DNA of 64,000 bases, from NCBI GenBank assembly GCA_016192915.1, contig JACPTF010000016.1, forward strand, positions 1 to 64,000. The letters are read 5' to 3'. The stretch is from Candidatus Woesearchaeota archaeon. GTDB taxonomy: Archaea; Nanobdellota; Nanobdellia; Woesearchaeales; UBA10216. Below are positions 8,840 through 18,954 of this stretch, one piece after another (within the stretch, counting starts at the first letter, position 1; every line of letters begins with the position of its first letter). Made by a program: the position numbers and the translations under genes. Under the pieces are notes generated by a model. That model made no database searches and was not told the DNA's origin. It was given only the letters and a program-made list of their open reading frames with translations.

Positions 8840-10522
8840 ATGAGTTATTCCCAGTTTTATGATGTCGGCATTGCGGTGGCAGCAGCCACTATACTGGCGG
8901 TTATTTTCAACATGCTTAAGCAGCCAACAATCCTGGGCTACATAGTTGCAGGGCTGCTTATAGGCCCGGTGCTTGGCATTGTAAAGGACACGGCGGTGCT
9001 TGGCAACTTCTCTGAGCTGGGCATAGCCTTGCTGCTGTTCATAATAGGCATTGAGCTTGACATAAAGCTAATAAAGCAGCTCGGTCTCTCCTCGCTAAGT
9101 GTAGGATTCCTGCAGGTTTTAACCACAGCAGTCATCAGCTATTTTCTGGCTGCCGCTGTGGGGTTCTCACCCTTGCAAGCGATTTACGTCGGCCTAATCG
9201 TCACATTCTCAAGCACAATGGTTGTAATCAAGCTCCTTTCTGACAAGAACGAGCTTGATTCCCTGCACGGCGAACTGGTGCTTGGCATACTCATAGTGCA
9301 GGACCTCCTGGCAGTGTTTGCAATGGCACTCCTTGGCACAATAAGCAACTTCACTCCGGCAGCAATAGGCATAGTCGTCGGAAAGGGAGCAGTTCTTATC
9401 CTGAGCGCATTCGCAGCGGGCTACATTTTGAACAAAGTCCTGAAATACGCAGTGCGCTCAAAAGAGCTCCTGTTCATATTTGCGCTGTCAGTCTGCATGG
9501 TCTTCGCAGCATGGGCAGCTTTCCTTGATTACTCGCTTGCAATCGGAGCCTTCATGGCAGGCATAATACTTGGCAACACCCAATATAGTTATGAAATAGC
9601 TGGCAAGGTAAAGCCCCTTCGCGATTTCTTCCTGACCCTGTTCTTTGTCAGCCTTGGGATGCAGATCACGCTCAGCAACTCAAACGGCTTGCTTGCCAAA
9701 ACAGCTGCAGCAGCCCTTATGGTGGTCGTGCTCAAACCGGTAATAACCTTCCTTATTACAAAAGCGTTCAGGTTCGGCAACAGGACTGCGCTGCTCGCTT
9801 CGGTGCAGCTAGGCCAGGTAAGCGAGTTCTCGCTAATCCTCGTGGCTGCAGGGATTTCGCTTGGCCACATAAGCAGCGAGTTCTTCTCAATAATGGCGAT
9901 ACTCACCATGCTGACCTTTGCGATAACGGCTTACACCATAAAGTTCGACAACACCATCTACGCAGCACTAAGCCCCTTTATGAAACTGTTCGAGCGCCTC
10001 TCAGCAAAAGAGGAGAACCTTAAAAGCCTGCCTGAAAGGCTTTCAAGCCATGTTGTTGTTTTCGGCTTTTACAGGATGGGCGGCAAGGTGATAAGGCTGC
10101 TGAAGCAGCGAAAAGAGGAAATTGTTGTGGTTGACTACAACCCTGAAAAGATAAGAGGCCTGATAATGGAAGGCGTGAACTGCATCTGCAGCGACATGGC
10201 AAACTGGGAAATTGACGGGCTGCTCAGCTTCAAAAGCGCCAAGGCTGTTGTGTCAACAATAAGGGACAAGGACAACAACCTTGGCCTGATAGGAAGGGTC
10301 AGGGAATCAGGGTCGAGAGCGATCGTTGTTGTAGCGGCTTTCTCCGAAGAGGATGCGCTGCAGCTGTACAAGAAGGGAGCTGACTATGTTGTGCTGCCGG
10401 AGCAGCTTGGAGGCGAGCACATAATAACCAACATCGTAAGCAGGAAGAAAAGCGAACTCAGAAAATTGAGCGGCAGCCACATTGAAAGCATAAGGAAGGA
10501 ACTGGCTGAGAATAAGCAGTAA
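8840..10522 (+). CDS. Kef-type K+/H+ antiporter (CPA2) with TrkA-N domain
   Basis: multi-TM GYIVAGLLIGPVLG, FSSTMVVIKLL; C-terminal HVVVFGFYRMGGKVIRLL Rossmann; start at MSYSQFYD. Confidence 0.9.
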   Translation: MSYSQFYDVGIAVAAATILAVIFNMLKQPTILGYIVAGLLIGPVLGIVKDTAVLGNFSELGIALLLFIIGIELDIKLIKQLGLSSLSVGFLQVLTTAVISYFLAAAVGFSPLQAIYVGLIVTFSSTMVVIKLLSDKNELDSLHGELVLGILIVQDLLAVFAMALLGTISNFTPAAIGIVVGKGAVLILSAFAAGYILNKVLKYAVRSKELLFIFALSVCMVFAAWAAFLDYSLAIGAFMAGIILGNTQYSYEIAGKVKPLRDFFLTLFFVSLGMQITLSNSNGLLAKTAAAALMVVVLKPVITFLITKAFRFGNRTALLASVQLGQVSEFSLILVAAGISLGHISSEFFSIMAILTMLTFAITAYTIKFDNTIYAALSPFMKLFERLSAKEENLKSLPERLSSHVVVFGFYRMGGKVIRLLKQRKEEIVVVDYNPEKIRGLIMEGVNCICSDMANWEIDGLLSFKSAKAVVSTIRDKDNNLGLIGRVRESGSRAIVVVAAFSEEDALQLYKKGADYVVLPEQLGGEHIITNIVSRKKSELRKLSGSHIESIRKELAENKQ

Positions 10523-10569
10523 GCACTAATAAAGCATTAAATTAATAAACGCCGCAGCCAAAAGAGCTG

Positions 10570-11322
10570 TTGAGGATTGCGATGGACGTTTTTGAAGCAA
10601 TAAGGGACAGGAGAAGCGTAAGAAAGTACCTCGACCTGCCAGTGGAATGGGACAAGGTCGGAAGCGTCCTTGAAGCAGGAAGGCTTGCTCCCTCATCCGG
10701 AAACCTACAGGCCTGGAAATTTATTGTTGTGAGGGACTTGAAGAAAAGGAAGGCCCTGGCAGAGGCAGCAGCCCAGCAGTTCTGGATGGAGCAGGCGCCA
10801 GTGCACATTGTAATTGTTGGTGTGTTTAACAAGCACCAGCGGTTTTTTGGCGACAGGGGGAAGGACCTTTATGTTATTCAGGACTGCGCAATGGCAGCAA
10901 TGCAGATGATGATAGCAGCAACTGCACTGGGCTTGGGAAGCTGCTTCGTCAGCGCAATAAATGAAGAAAGGGTTGGAAGCATAATCATAATCAGGGGAGG
11001 CGCAAGGCCAATGGGCATACTAACGCTTGGCTACGCTGCAGAGACGCCAAAAATGCCGCTGCGGTACAGGCTGGAAAACATTTCTTATCTCGAGGTTGAC
11101 GCGGGGCTGGCTTATGTCCACGGCTACACGTCAGGAAGGGTTGCTGACTTTGACGACGCAGTAACCAACTGGAGGTTTGCACAGCGAGGCATAAGGTACG
11201 TCACGCAGGCAGTGGAGGACATCGACAAGGCAACAAAGGAAAAGAGGAAAGGGTTCCTTCAGAAGCTCGTACAAAAGGCAAAGCCAAAAGAGAAGCAAAA
11301 GGAAGAAAAGCACAGCAAGTGA
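10570..11322 (+). CDS. Nitroreductase family protein
   Basis: FEAIRDRRSVRKYLDLPV, RLAPSSGNLQAWKFIVV. Confidence 0.9.
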   Translation: MRIAMDVFEAIRDRRSVRKYLDLPVEWDKVGSVLEAGRLAPSSGNLQAWKFIVVRDLKKRKALAEAAAQQFWMEQAPVHIVIVGVFNKHQRFFGDRGKDLYVIQDCAMAAMQMMIAATALGLGSCFVSAINEERVGSIIIIRGGARPMGILTLGYAAETPKMPLRYRLENISYLEVDAGLAYVHGYTSGRVADFDDAVTNWRFAQRGIRYVTQAVEDIDKATKEKRKGFLQKLVQKAKPKEKQKEEKHSK

Positions 11323-11343
11323 AAGCAAAGAAAAGCCAACAGC

Positions 11344-13020
11344 TCAAAGTCCGCTTCCGGGCCCGATTTTTTCCCTCATTATGTTCTCCCCTTCCTGCTG
11401 CAGGGCAAGCTCTTTTCTCCCTTTAATAACTGAGAAGATTACTATGAAAAAAACTATGATGGCAACAACAATCACAGCTGCCCTGAACTGAGACTGGGTG
11501 TTCGGCTTTGGCTTCAACAGCCTTTGAAGAAAACCCCCCTTAGAAGTTTTCCCTTCGTCTTTCTCATCTTTAACGGGCTGCTGCGGCTGCTCGGCTTTTG
11601 GCTGCATGGCTGGTGTGCCGCTCTCAGGCGCCTTTTGCTCTTCCACCATCCTATGCCCTGGCTTAGAAGAAGAATTTAGCGGTAGTGAAGATTCAGCTGT
11701 GAGTGCCTGCCCGTATTGGGTGTAATAAAAGATTGTGCCTGTGTAATTTCCGGTGCTGGCAGAGCCAAGGGCAAGGCCAAAGCTTGCGTGGCTAAGGCTG
11801 CTGATGCTGTCGGCATGCAATGCCTGGCCATTAGAACCTGAAAAGGCAGTTGAAATAACAGTGGTGTTATAAATCGGAAGGTGGGAAGGGTTAACAACGT
11901 CTATTGATGCTGCCATGGTTTGGTTGTCGAACTTAACCAGGCGAATGTATGGCCCCGCAAGGGTGACGTTAACAGGGAAATAAGCCGCCATTTTTTGCTT
12001 CAAATCATTATATAGCCACGTTGCATTGCTTTCAATGAAGAAAACACCGGCATTAGTGGCTTCCGCATTTATTTTTATCTCAGTGCTTCCGTTGAGTTTT
12101 GTGAACGCATCACCGTACAGTATCCTAAGCCCGCTCTTGTCAACCTTAGTTAAGGCAATCTTACCAACAGAAATGACCTTGATGCCCTTTGGAATAAATG
12201 CATTAAAAACAAGAGACTCAACTTCATCACTTGAGGAAAGCAGAAGGCTGATGCTGAACTTTTTCCCCAGAGGCATCTCCTGAGGGTAGGTTGAGTTTAT
12301 GGCTACAGGAAGAGTTTTGACTGTGAGAGAAGAGGACCCTTCTACGCTCTCCCTTTTTACTGAGTCAAACTCGGCAGTTGAAACCAAGGAGTAAGTGCCT
12401 GGGCTTGCTGGGACAACCTTGTAGTTGCAGCGCTTCAGCTGCCCAGAGTCCAGGTCCGCAATCATGCTTAAGGTGTTGCTGTGGGAGAGCTGGCACAGCT
12501 GGTCAGGCAGTTCAACAATCTTGAGTTCTAAAGGGATTTTTTCCGAATAATAGACAGTTCCAGTCGCTGTGCCTGCGTTGCTAATATTTACGTATACTGT
12601 TGTTCCTTCCCCAACATCAACAGAGGGCTTTTCAATGAGCTTTGCAATCTTTATGTCTGGGGCAAACAGTGTCAACTTGACGCTAAACTCATAAACTACC
12701 CTGTCGGGCAGCGTGTAATTATACCCCTTGAACTTTGCTCCATTATAGCAGCCCCGGAACTTTTTTCCATTCGAACAGCTGTTGTTTTCAACAATAAAGC
12801 TTTCACCAGGCAGGTCTATTGCAATCTTGTCCAATGGGGGGGCGGAGGCGATACTAAAAGCATCTCCCGTTGAGGTCGTATACTTGGAGCCGGCAAGAAC
12901 CTGATTGTCAAAGATAGTGGTGTCAGCAGCCAAAATGCCCTCTGCAGAAATCAAGAAAACAGCAACAATTGCTACGGCAAGGATAAGCCTGCCAAACAAC
13001 ATCCTCTTTTTACTATGCAT
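11344..13020 (-). CDS. Secreted/membrane-anchored surface protein
   Basis: N-terminal signal-like helix, Ig-like beta-rich repeats, C-terminal TM helix. Confidence 0.7.
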   Translation of the reverse strand: MHSKKRMLFGRLILAVAIVAVFLISAEGILAADTTIFDNQVLAGSKYTTSTGDAFSIASAPPLDKIAIDLPGESFIVENNSCSNGKKFRGCYNGAKFKGYNYTLPDRVVYEFSVKLTLFAPDIKIAKLIEKPSVDVGEGTTVYVNISNAGTATGTVYYSEKIPLELKIVELPDQLCQLSHSNTLSMIADLDSGQLKRCNYKVVPASPGTYSLVSTAEFDSVKRESVEGSSSLTVKTLPVAINSTYPQEMPLGKKFSISLLLSSSDEVESLVFNAFIPKGIKVISVGKIALTKVDKSGLRILYGDAFTKLNGSTEIKINAEATNAGVFFIESNATWLYNDLKQKMAAYFPVNVTLAGPYIRLVKFDNQTMAASIDVVNPSHLPIYNTTVISTAFSGSNGQALHADSISSLSHASFGLALGSASTGNYTGTIFYYTQYGQALTAESSLPLNSSSKPGHRMVEEQKAPESGTPAMQPKAEQPQQPVKDEKDEGKTSKGGFLQRLLKPKPNTQSQFRAAVIVVAIIVFFIVIFSVIKGRKELALQQEGENIMREKIGPGSGL

Positions 13021-13132
13021 GCCACAACCACTGTAAGAGGGGTATTTTTATCTTTTGCTTTTCGCAGTCGTGTATTTATTTTTATCCCTAACCGCAAGAT
13101 TTATAATTGGCCGCTACAACTTTTATTTCCAG

Positions 13133-13735
13133 ATGATTGACAAGCTTTTAGGCGCTGTTACAAAAAAGTTGGAACAAGTTAAGCCACTTTACGCCCCTTA
13201 CCATGTGGGGAAGGAAGTTGTTGTGCCACTTGAGGAGGAGCTATTGCGCAGTAACTCTTACGAGGCAGGTAAGCCAGAAGGGCACGTTCCAGGCATTTTT
13301 GAGCGCCGGTACCAAAAGAGGATGCTCGTAAACCCTGTTAATGGGGCATATCTTGGCATGCAATTGTGCGTAGGATGCACAACCCTGCACATTAAGGATG
13401 CAGAAACAAAGCTTAACATGGAGGCCGTCCTTTTAGTTCAGCTAGGCATGGCTGCCAAGCTAAGGGGCGCTGCTGGAGTAGCACTTTTAAGCAACGGCGC
13501 TGTTTCTGCGGTATTCGGAGTGCCCCTTTCCTTTACTTATACTAGCAGCTGGTATCCAGAAGGAAAAGCAGGCCTTGGAAGCTTTCCTTACCCTAACAGC
13601 GGTTCTGATGTTTTAGACCTGATGAAGCGTGAAGTCATGGCCACTAACCCGCGCTTTGATGCAAAGGCAGCCAGAGGCTTACCGGATCTGGTGATGCTCG
13701 CTGTGAATACTTATAAGAGGTTTGATAAAGAATAG
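13133..13735 (+). CDS. Hypothetical protein
   Basis: ORF 13055-13735; TATA-like tttataatt at ~13099 argues for start at MIDKLLGAV (13133). Confidence 0.6.
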   Translation: MIDKLLGAVTKKLEQVKPLYAPYHVGKEVVVPLEEELLRSNSYEAGKPEGHVPGIFERRYQKRMLVNPVNGAYLGMQLCVGCTTLHIKDAETKLNMEAVLLVQLGMAAKLRGAAGVALLSNGAVSAVFGVPLSFTYTSSWYPEGKAGLGSFPYPNSGSDVLDLMKREVMATNPRFDAKAARGLPDLVMLAVNTYKRFDKE

Positions 13736-13747
13736 GGCTTGAAAACC

Positions 13748-14239
13748 TTATTTCTGGTCAGCTACCACCGTGTTCCTGAGCTTCGTCGTAAGTGTTTCTT
13801 CGTCAATCGGCTCAACAAGCTCGGACATTGCCTTCAAGCCCTGGAGCAATGAGTTCCGGTCACACACCTTATTGTGAAGGAAAGGCTTCAGAACCCATTT
13901 ATCCTCGGTTGCAGAGAAAGGGTTGGCAAATATGATAAGCAGGCCCTGGCTTGCCGCAAGCGCATCCCACACACTGTAAACAGACTGTATGTTTTCCTCG
14001 TTGCTTAATGTGACAACAAGGGCGCTTTTACCTGCCGCAGATGCTGAAATAAACTCTTTGCTTACACCCTTAAATGACAAGGCAATAGTGCAGCTTGCCG
14101 AAGTGCCATCATTGTTGGCTATCAAGAAACCGTAATCTGTATCTTTGATGGCAGCAATCTTTTTCGCATGAATGTCCCTATGCCTGACATACCGCAGAGC
14201 CCACTGCTTAAGCGCGTCAAAAGCCTCAACCTTTGCCAT
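13748..14239 (-). CDS. Hypothetical protein
   Basis: 163 aa ORF. Confidence 0.6.
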   Translation of the reverse strand: MAKVEAFDALKQWALRYVRHRDIHAKKIAAIKDTDYGFLIANNDGTSASCTIALSFKGVSKEFISASAAGKSALVVTLSNEENIQSVYSVWDALAASQGLLIIFANPFSATEDKWVLKPFLHNKVCDRNSLLQGLKAMSELVEPIDEETLTTKLRNTVVADQK

Positions 14240-14293
14240 GTTGCCATAAAAATATGGGAATCTTTTTAAACATTTTTTATTCCCAGCACCTTT

Positions 14294-15847
14294 ATGGCCG
14301 GAGAGCGGGAAAATGAAGATGTTGCGGGGCAGGTCATCTCAGGCGAGTTTGACAGCGTCCTCCTCAGGCAGAAGTCAGGCATAAGGCTCGAGATAGGCGA
14401 GCTTCTTGTTGCTGAAAGTTCTGAGGGCAAGATACTGCTCCAGCTTTTCAACTTGGCATACGGCTCGCAGCTCTCACAGCAAAGCCTCGAGCTCATATCA
14501 GGAGTAAAACTCGAAGGCGAAAACGACCTCGAACTGCTTGATAAGGAGCTGCGCAGCTATACGCTCGCATACCTGAAGCCCCTCCTGTTGATCAATGGCA
14601 ATGAAGCAAAGGTGTGCAAGGCGCTGCCGATGTTCTTTTCAAACGCAAGAAGGGTAAAAGCCGAGGACTTATCCTTTCTCTCAACGCCACAAACACCGCT
14701 GCTGCTCGGAAAGATACGCTCAGGCTCCAATGCGCTGGACTTTGATGTTGTAATTGACGGCGAAAAAGCCCTCTCCCACCACGTGCTGGTTGCAGCGCAA
14801 ACAGGCAAAGGCAAGTCCAACCTTGCATCGTGCATGCTGTGGGGCATTGCGTCAAGCGACTACGCAGGAATCCTCGTGCTTGACCCCCATGACGAGTACT
14901 ATGGCAGAAACAAAACTGGCCTGAAGGACTTCCCAGACAAGAGCAAAATAGTCTACTACACGCCCAACAGCCCTCCCCAAGGGGCAAGAACACTCAAAAT
15001 AAACCTGAGGCACGTCAAAACATCGCACTTCACAGGAGTCCTGAACTGGTCTGACGCCCAGAGGGAAGCGCTTGGCTACTACAGCAAGCACTACGGCAGC
15101 AAATGGATACAGGCAATACTGACAGGAGAGCTTCCCCAAAACTTCCACGAAGGCACAATCAGCGTGCTCCGAAGGAGGCTGCTTTCGCTGCTCGACCTTG
15201 AAGTGAAGGACGGCGAGATATACTCTAAAGGCGTGTTTGACGCCGAGGCAGGGCAGTCAACGCTCAACGATGTGCTGGAAGACCTCGAAAGAGGCAGGTG
15301 CGTCATAATAGACACGTCAAGCTTCTCAGGCCCTGTCGAGCTGCTCATGGGAAGCATATTTGCAAGCGAAGCCCTCAGGAGGTATCAGAACTACAAGCGC
15401 GAAGGCCAGCTTGATGCAAAGCCTGTAATATCAGTTGTGGTCGAGGAGGCGCCAAGGGTGCTTGGCAAGGAAGTCATTGAGAAAGGAGGCAACGTCTTCC
15501 TAAGGATTGCCAGAGAGGGAAGGAAATTCAAGGTCGGCCTGATAGCGATAACGCAGCTGCCATCGCTCATACCGAAAGAAATACTGGCGAACATAAACAC
15601 GAAGATAATCCTAGGCATGGAAATGGCCCCTGAAAGGACAGCGCTCATTGAATCAGCAGCGCAGGACCTAAGCAGCGACGACCGCAACATCGCATCGCTC
15701 GACAAGGGCGAGGCAATCGTGACAAGCGCATTCACCAGGTTCGCAATCCCAATAATGATACCGCTCTTTGGCAATCTGGTAGCTGCTGAAGCTGCAAAGA
15801 AGAAGCCGAATTTCACAAAAATAGCTTTTCCCGAGCTTAAAAGCTAG
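14294..15847 (+). CDS. herA: HerA-like ATPase/helicase (DUF87)
   Basis: Walker [11 protein letters not shown], Walker [39 protein letters not shown]. Confidence 0.9.
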   Translation: MAGERENEDVAGQVISGEFDSVLLRQKSGIRLEIGELLVAESSEGKILLQLFNLAYGSQLSQQSLELISGVKLEGENDLELLDKELRSYTLAYLKPLLLINGNEAKVCKALPMFFSNARRVKAEDLSFLSTPQTPLLLGKIRSGSNALDFDVVIDGEKALSHHVLVAAQTGKGKSNLASCMLWGIASSDYAGILVLDPHDEYYGRNKTGLKDFPDKSKIVYYTPNSPPQGARTLKINLRHVKTSHFTGVLNWSDAQREALGYYSKHYGSKWIQAILTGELPQNFHEGTISVLRRRLLSLLDLEVKDGEIYSKGVFDAEAGQSTLNDVLEDLERGRCVIIDTSSFSGPVELLMGSIFASEALRRYQNYKREGQLDAKPVISVVVEEAPRVLGKEVIEKGGNVFLRIAREGRKFKVGLIAITQLPSLIPKEILANINTKIILGMEMAPERTALIESAAQDLSSDDRNIASLDKGEAIVTSAFTRFAIPIMIPLFGNLVAAEAAKKKPNFTKIAFPELKS

Positions 15848-16182
15848 CTCTTACGCTCAGCAAGGATTTCCTCAAGCCTCGACTTAGTAACCTTTCGCAA
15901 TGGGATATGATAAGATTGCACAACCATTTCCACGCTGCTTATGTTAACCCACAGCTGCGAAGGGTCCATTTCCTTTAGTTCTCCGTTCAAAGGCTGATGT
16001 GAGTCAGGACTAGAGTAGAATTGAACTCCTCTTCCTTGCAAGTAATTTCGCGTTGTTCTTGGGCTGCGGTGCGCAAACACACCCTGGGCTTCCCGCAGGC
16101 TTATCATTTGAGGTGGAGTGCGTCCGGTAGAAGAATAACGGTCACTGCTTCCATTGTCGTACATTAGTAATTCCCCTTTCAT
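15844..16182 (-). CDS. Hypothetical protein, possibly DNA-binding
   Basis: 112 aa ORF; upstream AAACTTATT repeats. Confidence 0.5.
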   Translation of the reverse strand: MKGELLMYDNGSSDRYSSTGRTPPQMISLREAQGVFAHRSPRTTRNYLQGRGVQFYSSPDSHQPLNGELKEMDPSQLWVNISSVEMVVQSYHIPLRKVTKSRLEEILAERKS

Positions 16183-16403
16183 TCAAACTTATTTAAACTT
16201 ATTCAAACTCTGCGAATCCGGCCATGAAGCCATCTTCCCTTGTGCTTATTTCGTCGTTTTCAGCGAGGCTTAGAACTCTTCGTAAAAGTCACCACCCCTG
16301 TCTTCCTCATACTAATATTCGGCATTCATTTTAATCACCTTGCACTTCGCTTTGAAAATGATAGGTCGTTTTTTAGTTTTATTTATAGTTTTTCGACTTT
16401 TAT

Positions 16404-16419
16404 GTAAACAAATGTTTAC
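16404..16419. promoter_or_regulatory. Palindrome GTAAAC-AAAT-GTTTAC upstream of Lrp-family gene (candidate operator)
   Basis: perfect 6-bp inverted repeat, 45 nt before the ATG, followed by TATA-like aatttatataatt. Confidence 0.5.
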
Positions 16420-16464
16420 TTTTTATCGGAAAATTTATATAATTACAAGTAAATTACAGGTTAG

Positions 16465-16935
16465 ATGGCACTAAAACTAACATTTGGAAAGGTGACACCT
16501 GACGAGACCGACCGGAAGCTGCTCGAAATCCTTCTTGCCGATTCCCGCCAATCGTACAGGAGAATAGCATCCAAGGCAGGGGTTTCAGTAGCCACGGTGA
16601 TGAACAGGATAAACAGGCTTGAGAAAGAAGGCATAATAAGAGGCTACACGGCCACTCTTGACTATGAAAAGCTTGGATACGACATCGATGCCATAATCAA
16701 CATGAAAATATCCAAGGGAAAGCTGTTTGAGATTGAGAATAAGATAGCCCATCACCCCTCTGTAGCAGCTGTTTATGACGTAACAGGCGACTTTGACAGC
16801 ACAATAGTTGCCAAGTTCAAGAACAGGAGAGCCCTTGATGCTTTCCTGAAAAAAATCCAGACATACGAGTTCGTTGAGCGGACAAGCACGGTGCTGATAC
16901 TGAACACGATAAAGAGCTCGCAGATAAAGCCGTGA
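16465..16935 (+). CDS. Lrp/AsnC family transcriptional regulator
   Basis: DRKLLEILLADSRQSYRRIASKAGVSVATVMNRINRLEKEGIIRGYTA. Confidence 0.95.
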   Translation: MALKLTFGKVTPDETDRKLLEILLADSRQSYRRIASKAGVSVATVMNRINRLEKEGIIRGYTATLDYEKLGYDIDAIINMKISKGKLFEIENKIAHHPSVAAVYDVTGDFDSTIVAKFKNRRALDAFLKKIQTYEFVERTSTVLILNTIKSSQIKP

Positions 16936-16949
16936 AGGAACAGCAAAAG

Positions 16950-17653
16950 CTACCCTTCGCCAAACTCCCCAAGCTTTTTCTGCCACTTACCGCTGAGCTT
17001 TTGCCTGTAAGGCGCCCAGCTCTTCCTGAAAATGTCAGGGTAAACCTCAAAGTATTTGTCGAAGAATGCGATCGTCTTCGGGTCAGTGAGGTAACCAGAG
17101 CCGAAGTCCTCTACAACAACCTTTTTTATTTTTTCAATCTCCTCATCCCTGGTAACTTTCGCGAGTATTGAGGCGGCAGAGCACTCAACATGGTTAACAT
17201 CAGCCTTATGCTCAACAACAGCCTCAATTTTCTTGTTTTTCAGCAGCCGCATAAGGTATTTCTTGTAGTTGGCAACGTTGTTGCTGGGGCTGTCGATAAT
17301 AATCCTGTCAGGATTCAGGGCATTAATAATCTCGGCTGACTTGTGCGCCTCAAGCCAGTTCAGGTTCATGCCGTCATCAGACTTCACAGAGGCGTCAATC
17401 TCGGCAGGGCTTACGATAAGGATTTTGTAGCCCTTGACAATCCTGACTATCTTGCCAAACAACTGCTCACGCTGACTTGGGCTGAGCAGCTTGGAGTCCT
17501 TCGCACCAATCTTTTTCAGCTCGGCCGCACCTACTTCGTCAGTCAGCACGCCGCACATTACCATTGGGCCGATGATGGGGCCTTTCGGAGAACCATAGAA
17601 AATTAATCCTAAAGTTCACTTCCGCTCTCATCGATCCCGCAAGCTAGTGTCAT
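16950..17653 (-). CDS. rnhB: Ribonuclease HII, interrupted by a 35-nt insert; proposed join complement(16950..17583,17619..17653)
   Basis: exon 1 MTLACGIDESG(R) and exon 2 GPIIGPMVMCGVLTDE...VEHKADVNHVECSAASILAKV; joined frame gives MTLACGIDESGRGPIIGPMVMCGV, 222 aa. Confidence 0.88.
17584..17618 (-). other. Candidate BHB intron (35 nt) in rnhB mRNA
   Basis: CGGA-[AG^U]-GAAC...GUUC-UCCG-[AA^A]: 4-bp central helix CGGA/UCCG, two 3-nt bulges, 4-bp inner helix GAAC/GUUC; contains in-frame TAG; length not a multiple of 3. Confidence 0.8.
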
Positions 17654-18681
17654 ATTGGCACCACTTCCTTATTTGTGTTCATTACTTCCCACATACCATC
17701 TTCTTTTCTTTTTATTAAACCTAGTCCTTCAAGTTCTTTCAATCTTCTGAATGCCGCTTTCCAGCAAACTCCAGCATCATCAGCTAAATCTTTAGTTCGT
17801 TTAGCGTCGCTTTTTAGTGCACAAAGGTATTTATATTTTATCGATGAAATTAAAATTACGCCATTATTCAGAGTCCAATAATCTTTGCTTCTTATCCTGT
17901 ACTTTACTATGATGCCTTCCTTTTTGAGTTCTGATAATATCTCCCATATCCTGTAATTAGACCTATCGAAAGTTTTTGCCAGTTGTTCTGTCGTATACGG
18001 TTTTATACTATCAAAAACTTTTGCAAGTGCACTTTTTAAATAATTCGGTCTATATTGTTTCTGCTTATATTTGTTTAGCATTCTATTGAATCTGTTTTTC
18101 TTATCAGGGTGTAAATCTGCAAGTCCTATCGCAGCTGCTTTATCAAAATTCTCTTTTCTTCTAATTACGTAACCTTCCCTGTGGTGTTTTGAGAACTCAT
18201 AATCTATTTTGAAAAATTCTAATCCCTGTTCTACAACAGTTACTCTTTTTGCTTGTGCCATCCTTAGAATTCTGCTGCAATGCTTCCCTTCCTTAATACT
18301 GCCTTCACCAGCAAAAAATCCTCTAAGTATCCCGGCATAATTGCGTTTATTGTTTTTAATTTCTTCAACTAACTTTCTCCATTCTTTCATCAAGCTGACC
18401 GATGCAAGTCTTCATATGAAATAAGGTTTTGTAGCTCTTTCATCGAGATAATAATTTACTTGAACTCTTTTTAGTGATATTCTCGTTTTATTTTTATTTG
18501 GCTGATATATGTATATTCTAATCTTTGGCTTATGCCTAACGAATAACCTTCTAACATTTCTGTGGAAAAACTCCACCAATTTCCAGCAATTATTAGTGAA
18601 TGTAATTTCATTTTCTGACTTGTTATCTCCTTCTGCTAACCATAAGCCAACGCATTCTGCAATTCTATCTTCATTATCCAT
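17650..18681 (-). pseudogene. LAGLIDADG homing endonuclease with a single in-frame TGA (18414..18412)
   Basis: two LAGLIDADG helices (CVGLWLAEGDN and YAGILRGFFAGEGS) in ORFs 18412-18765 and 17650-18393, same frame, separated only by TGA; start ATG at 18681. Confidence 0.85.
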
Positions 18682-18910
18682 TTTCTTTACCTCTGAAATC
18701 CCAATCAAGCGTTGAGATTTCTCACGCTTAGCTGAGAAATCTCGCGTTGTTGGCGAGGAGGACACTGAGCGGAGCTGCCTAATTGCTTTTAGGCGTTAGC
18801 CGACCCTGCATAGCAGGGGAAAAGCATAATTTGGCAGCTCTGCGGTCCTCCGAGCCTTTCGTAAGAAGTCGTTTATATACCCTCGCCGGGCACTTGTCCA
18901 GTGTCCAGTG
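18679..18910 (-). repeat. Conserved promoter+leader element, copy A (inverted relative to copy B)
   Basis: CACTGGACACTGGACA...GCCCGGCGAGGGTATATAAA...GGCTCGGAGGACCGCAGAGCTGCCAAA...TTGATTGGGATTTCAGAGGTAAAGAAAATG; near-identical blocks at 61614-61851. Confidence 0.95.
18682..18854 (-). ncRNA. Structured leader RNA, copy A, upstream of LAGLIDADG gene
   Basis: long paired rod, side hairpins CCCTGC-tat-GCAGGG and GAGATTTCTC/GAGAAATCTC; covaries with copy B. Confidence 0.8.
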
Positions 18911-18954
18911 GTTTCTTGTTGTAAACTTTGCAAGATTTTTGAATAAAATTCAGA

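Noticed and set aside
16950-17653. rnhB as a frameshifted pseudogene
   Set aside because: Removing exactly 35 nt with a BHB geometry restores the precise active-site consensus, which is hard to explain as decay; still needs cDNA proof.
18412-18414. Alternative genetic code with TGA as sense
   Set aside because: Many clear genes end in TGA with the next gene or a promoter following directly, so TGA is a normal stop here.
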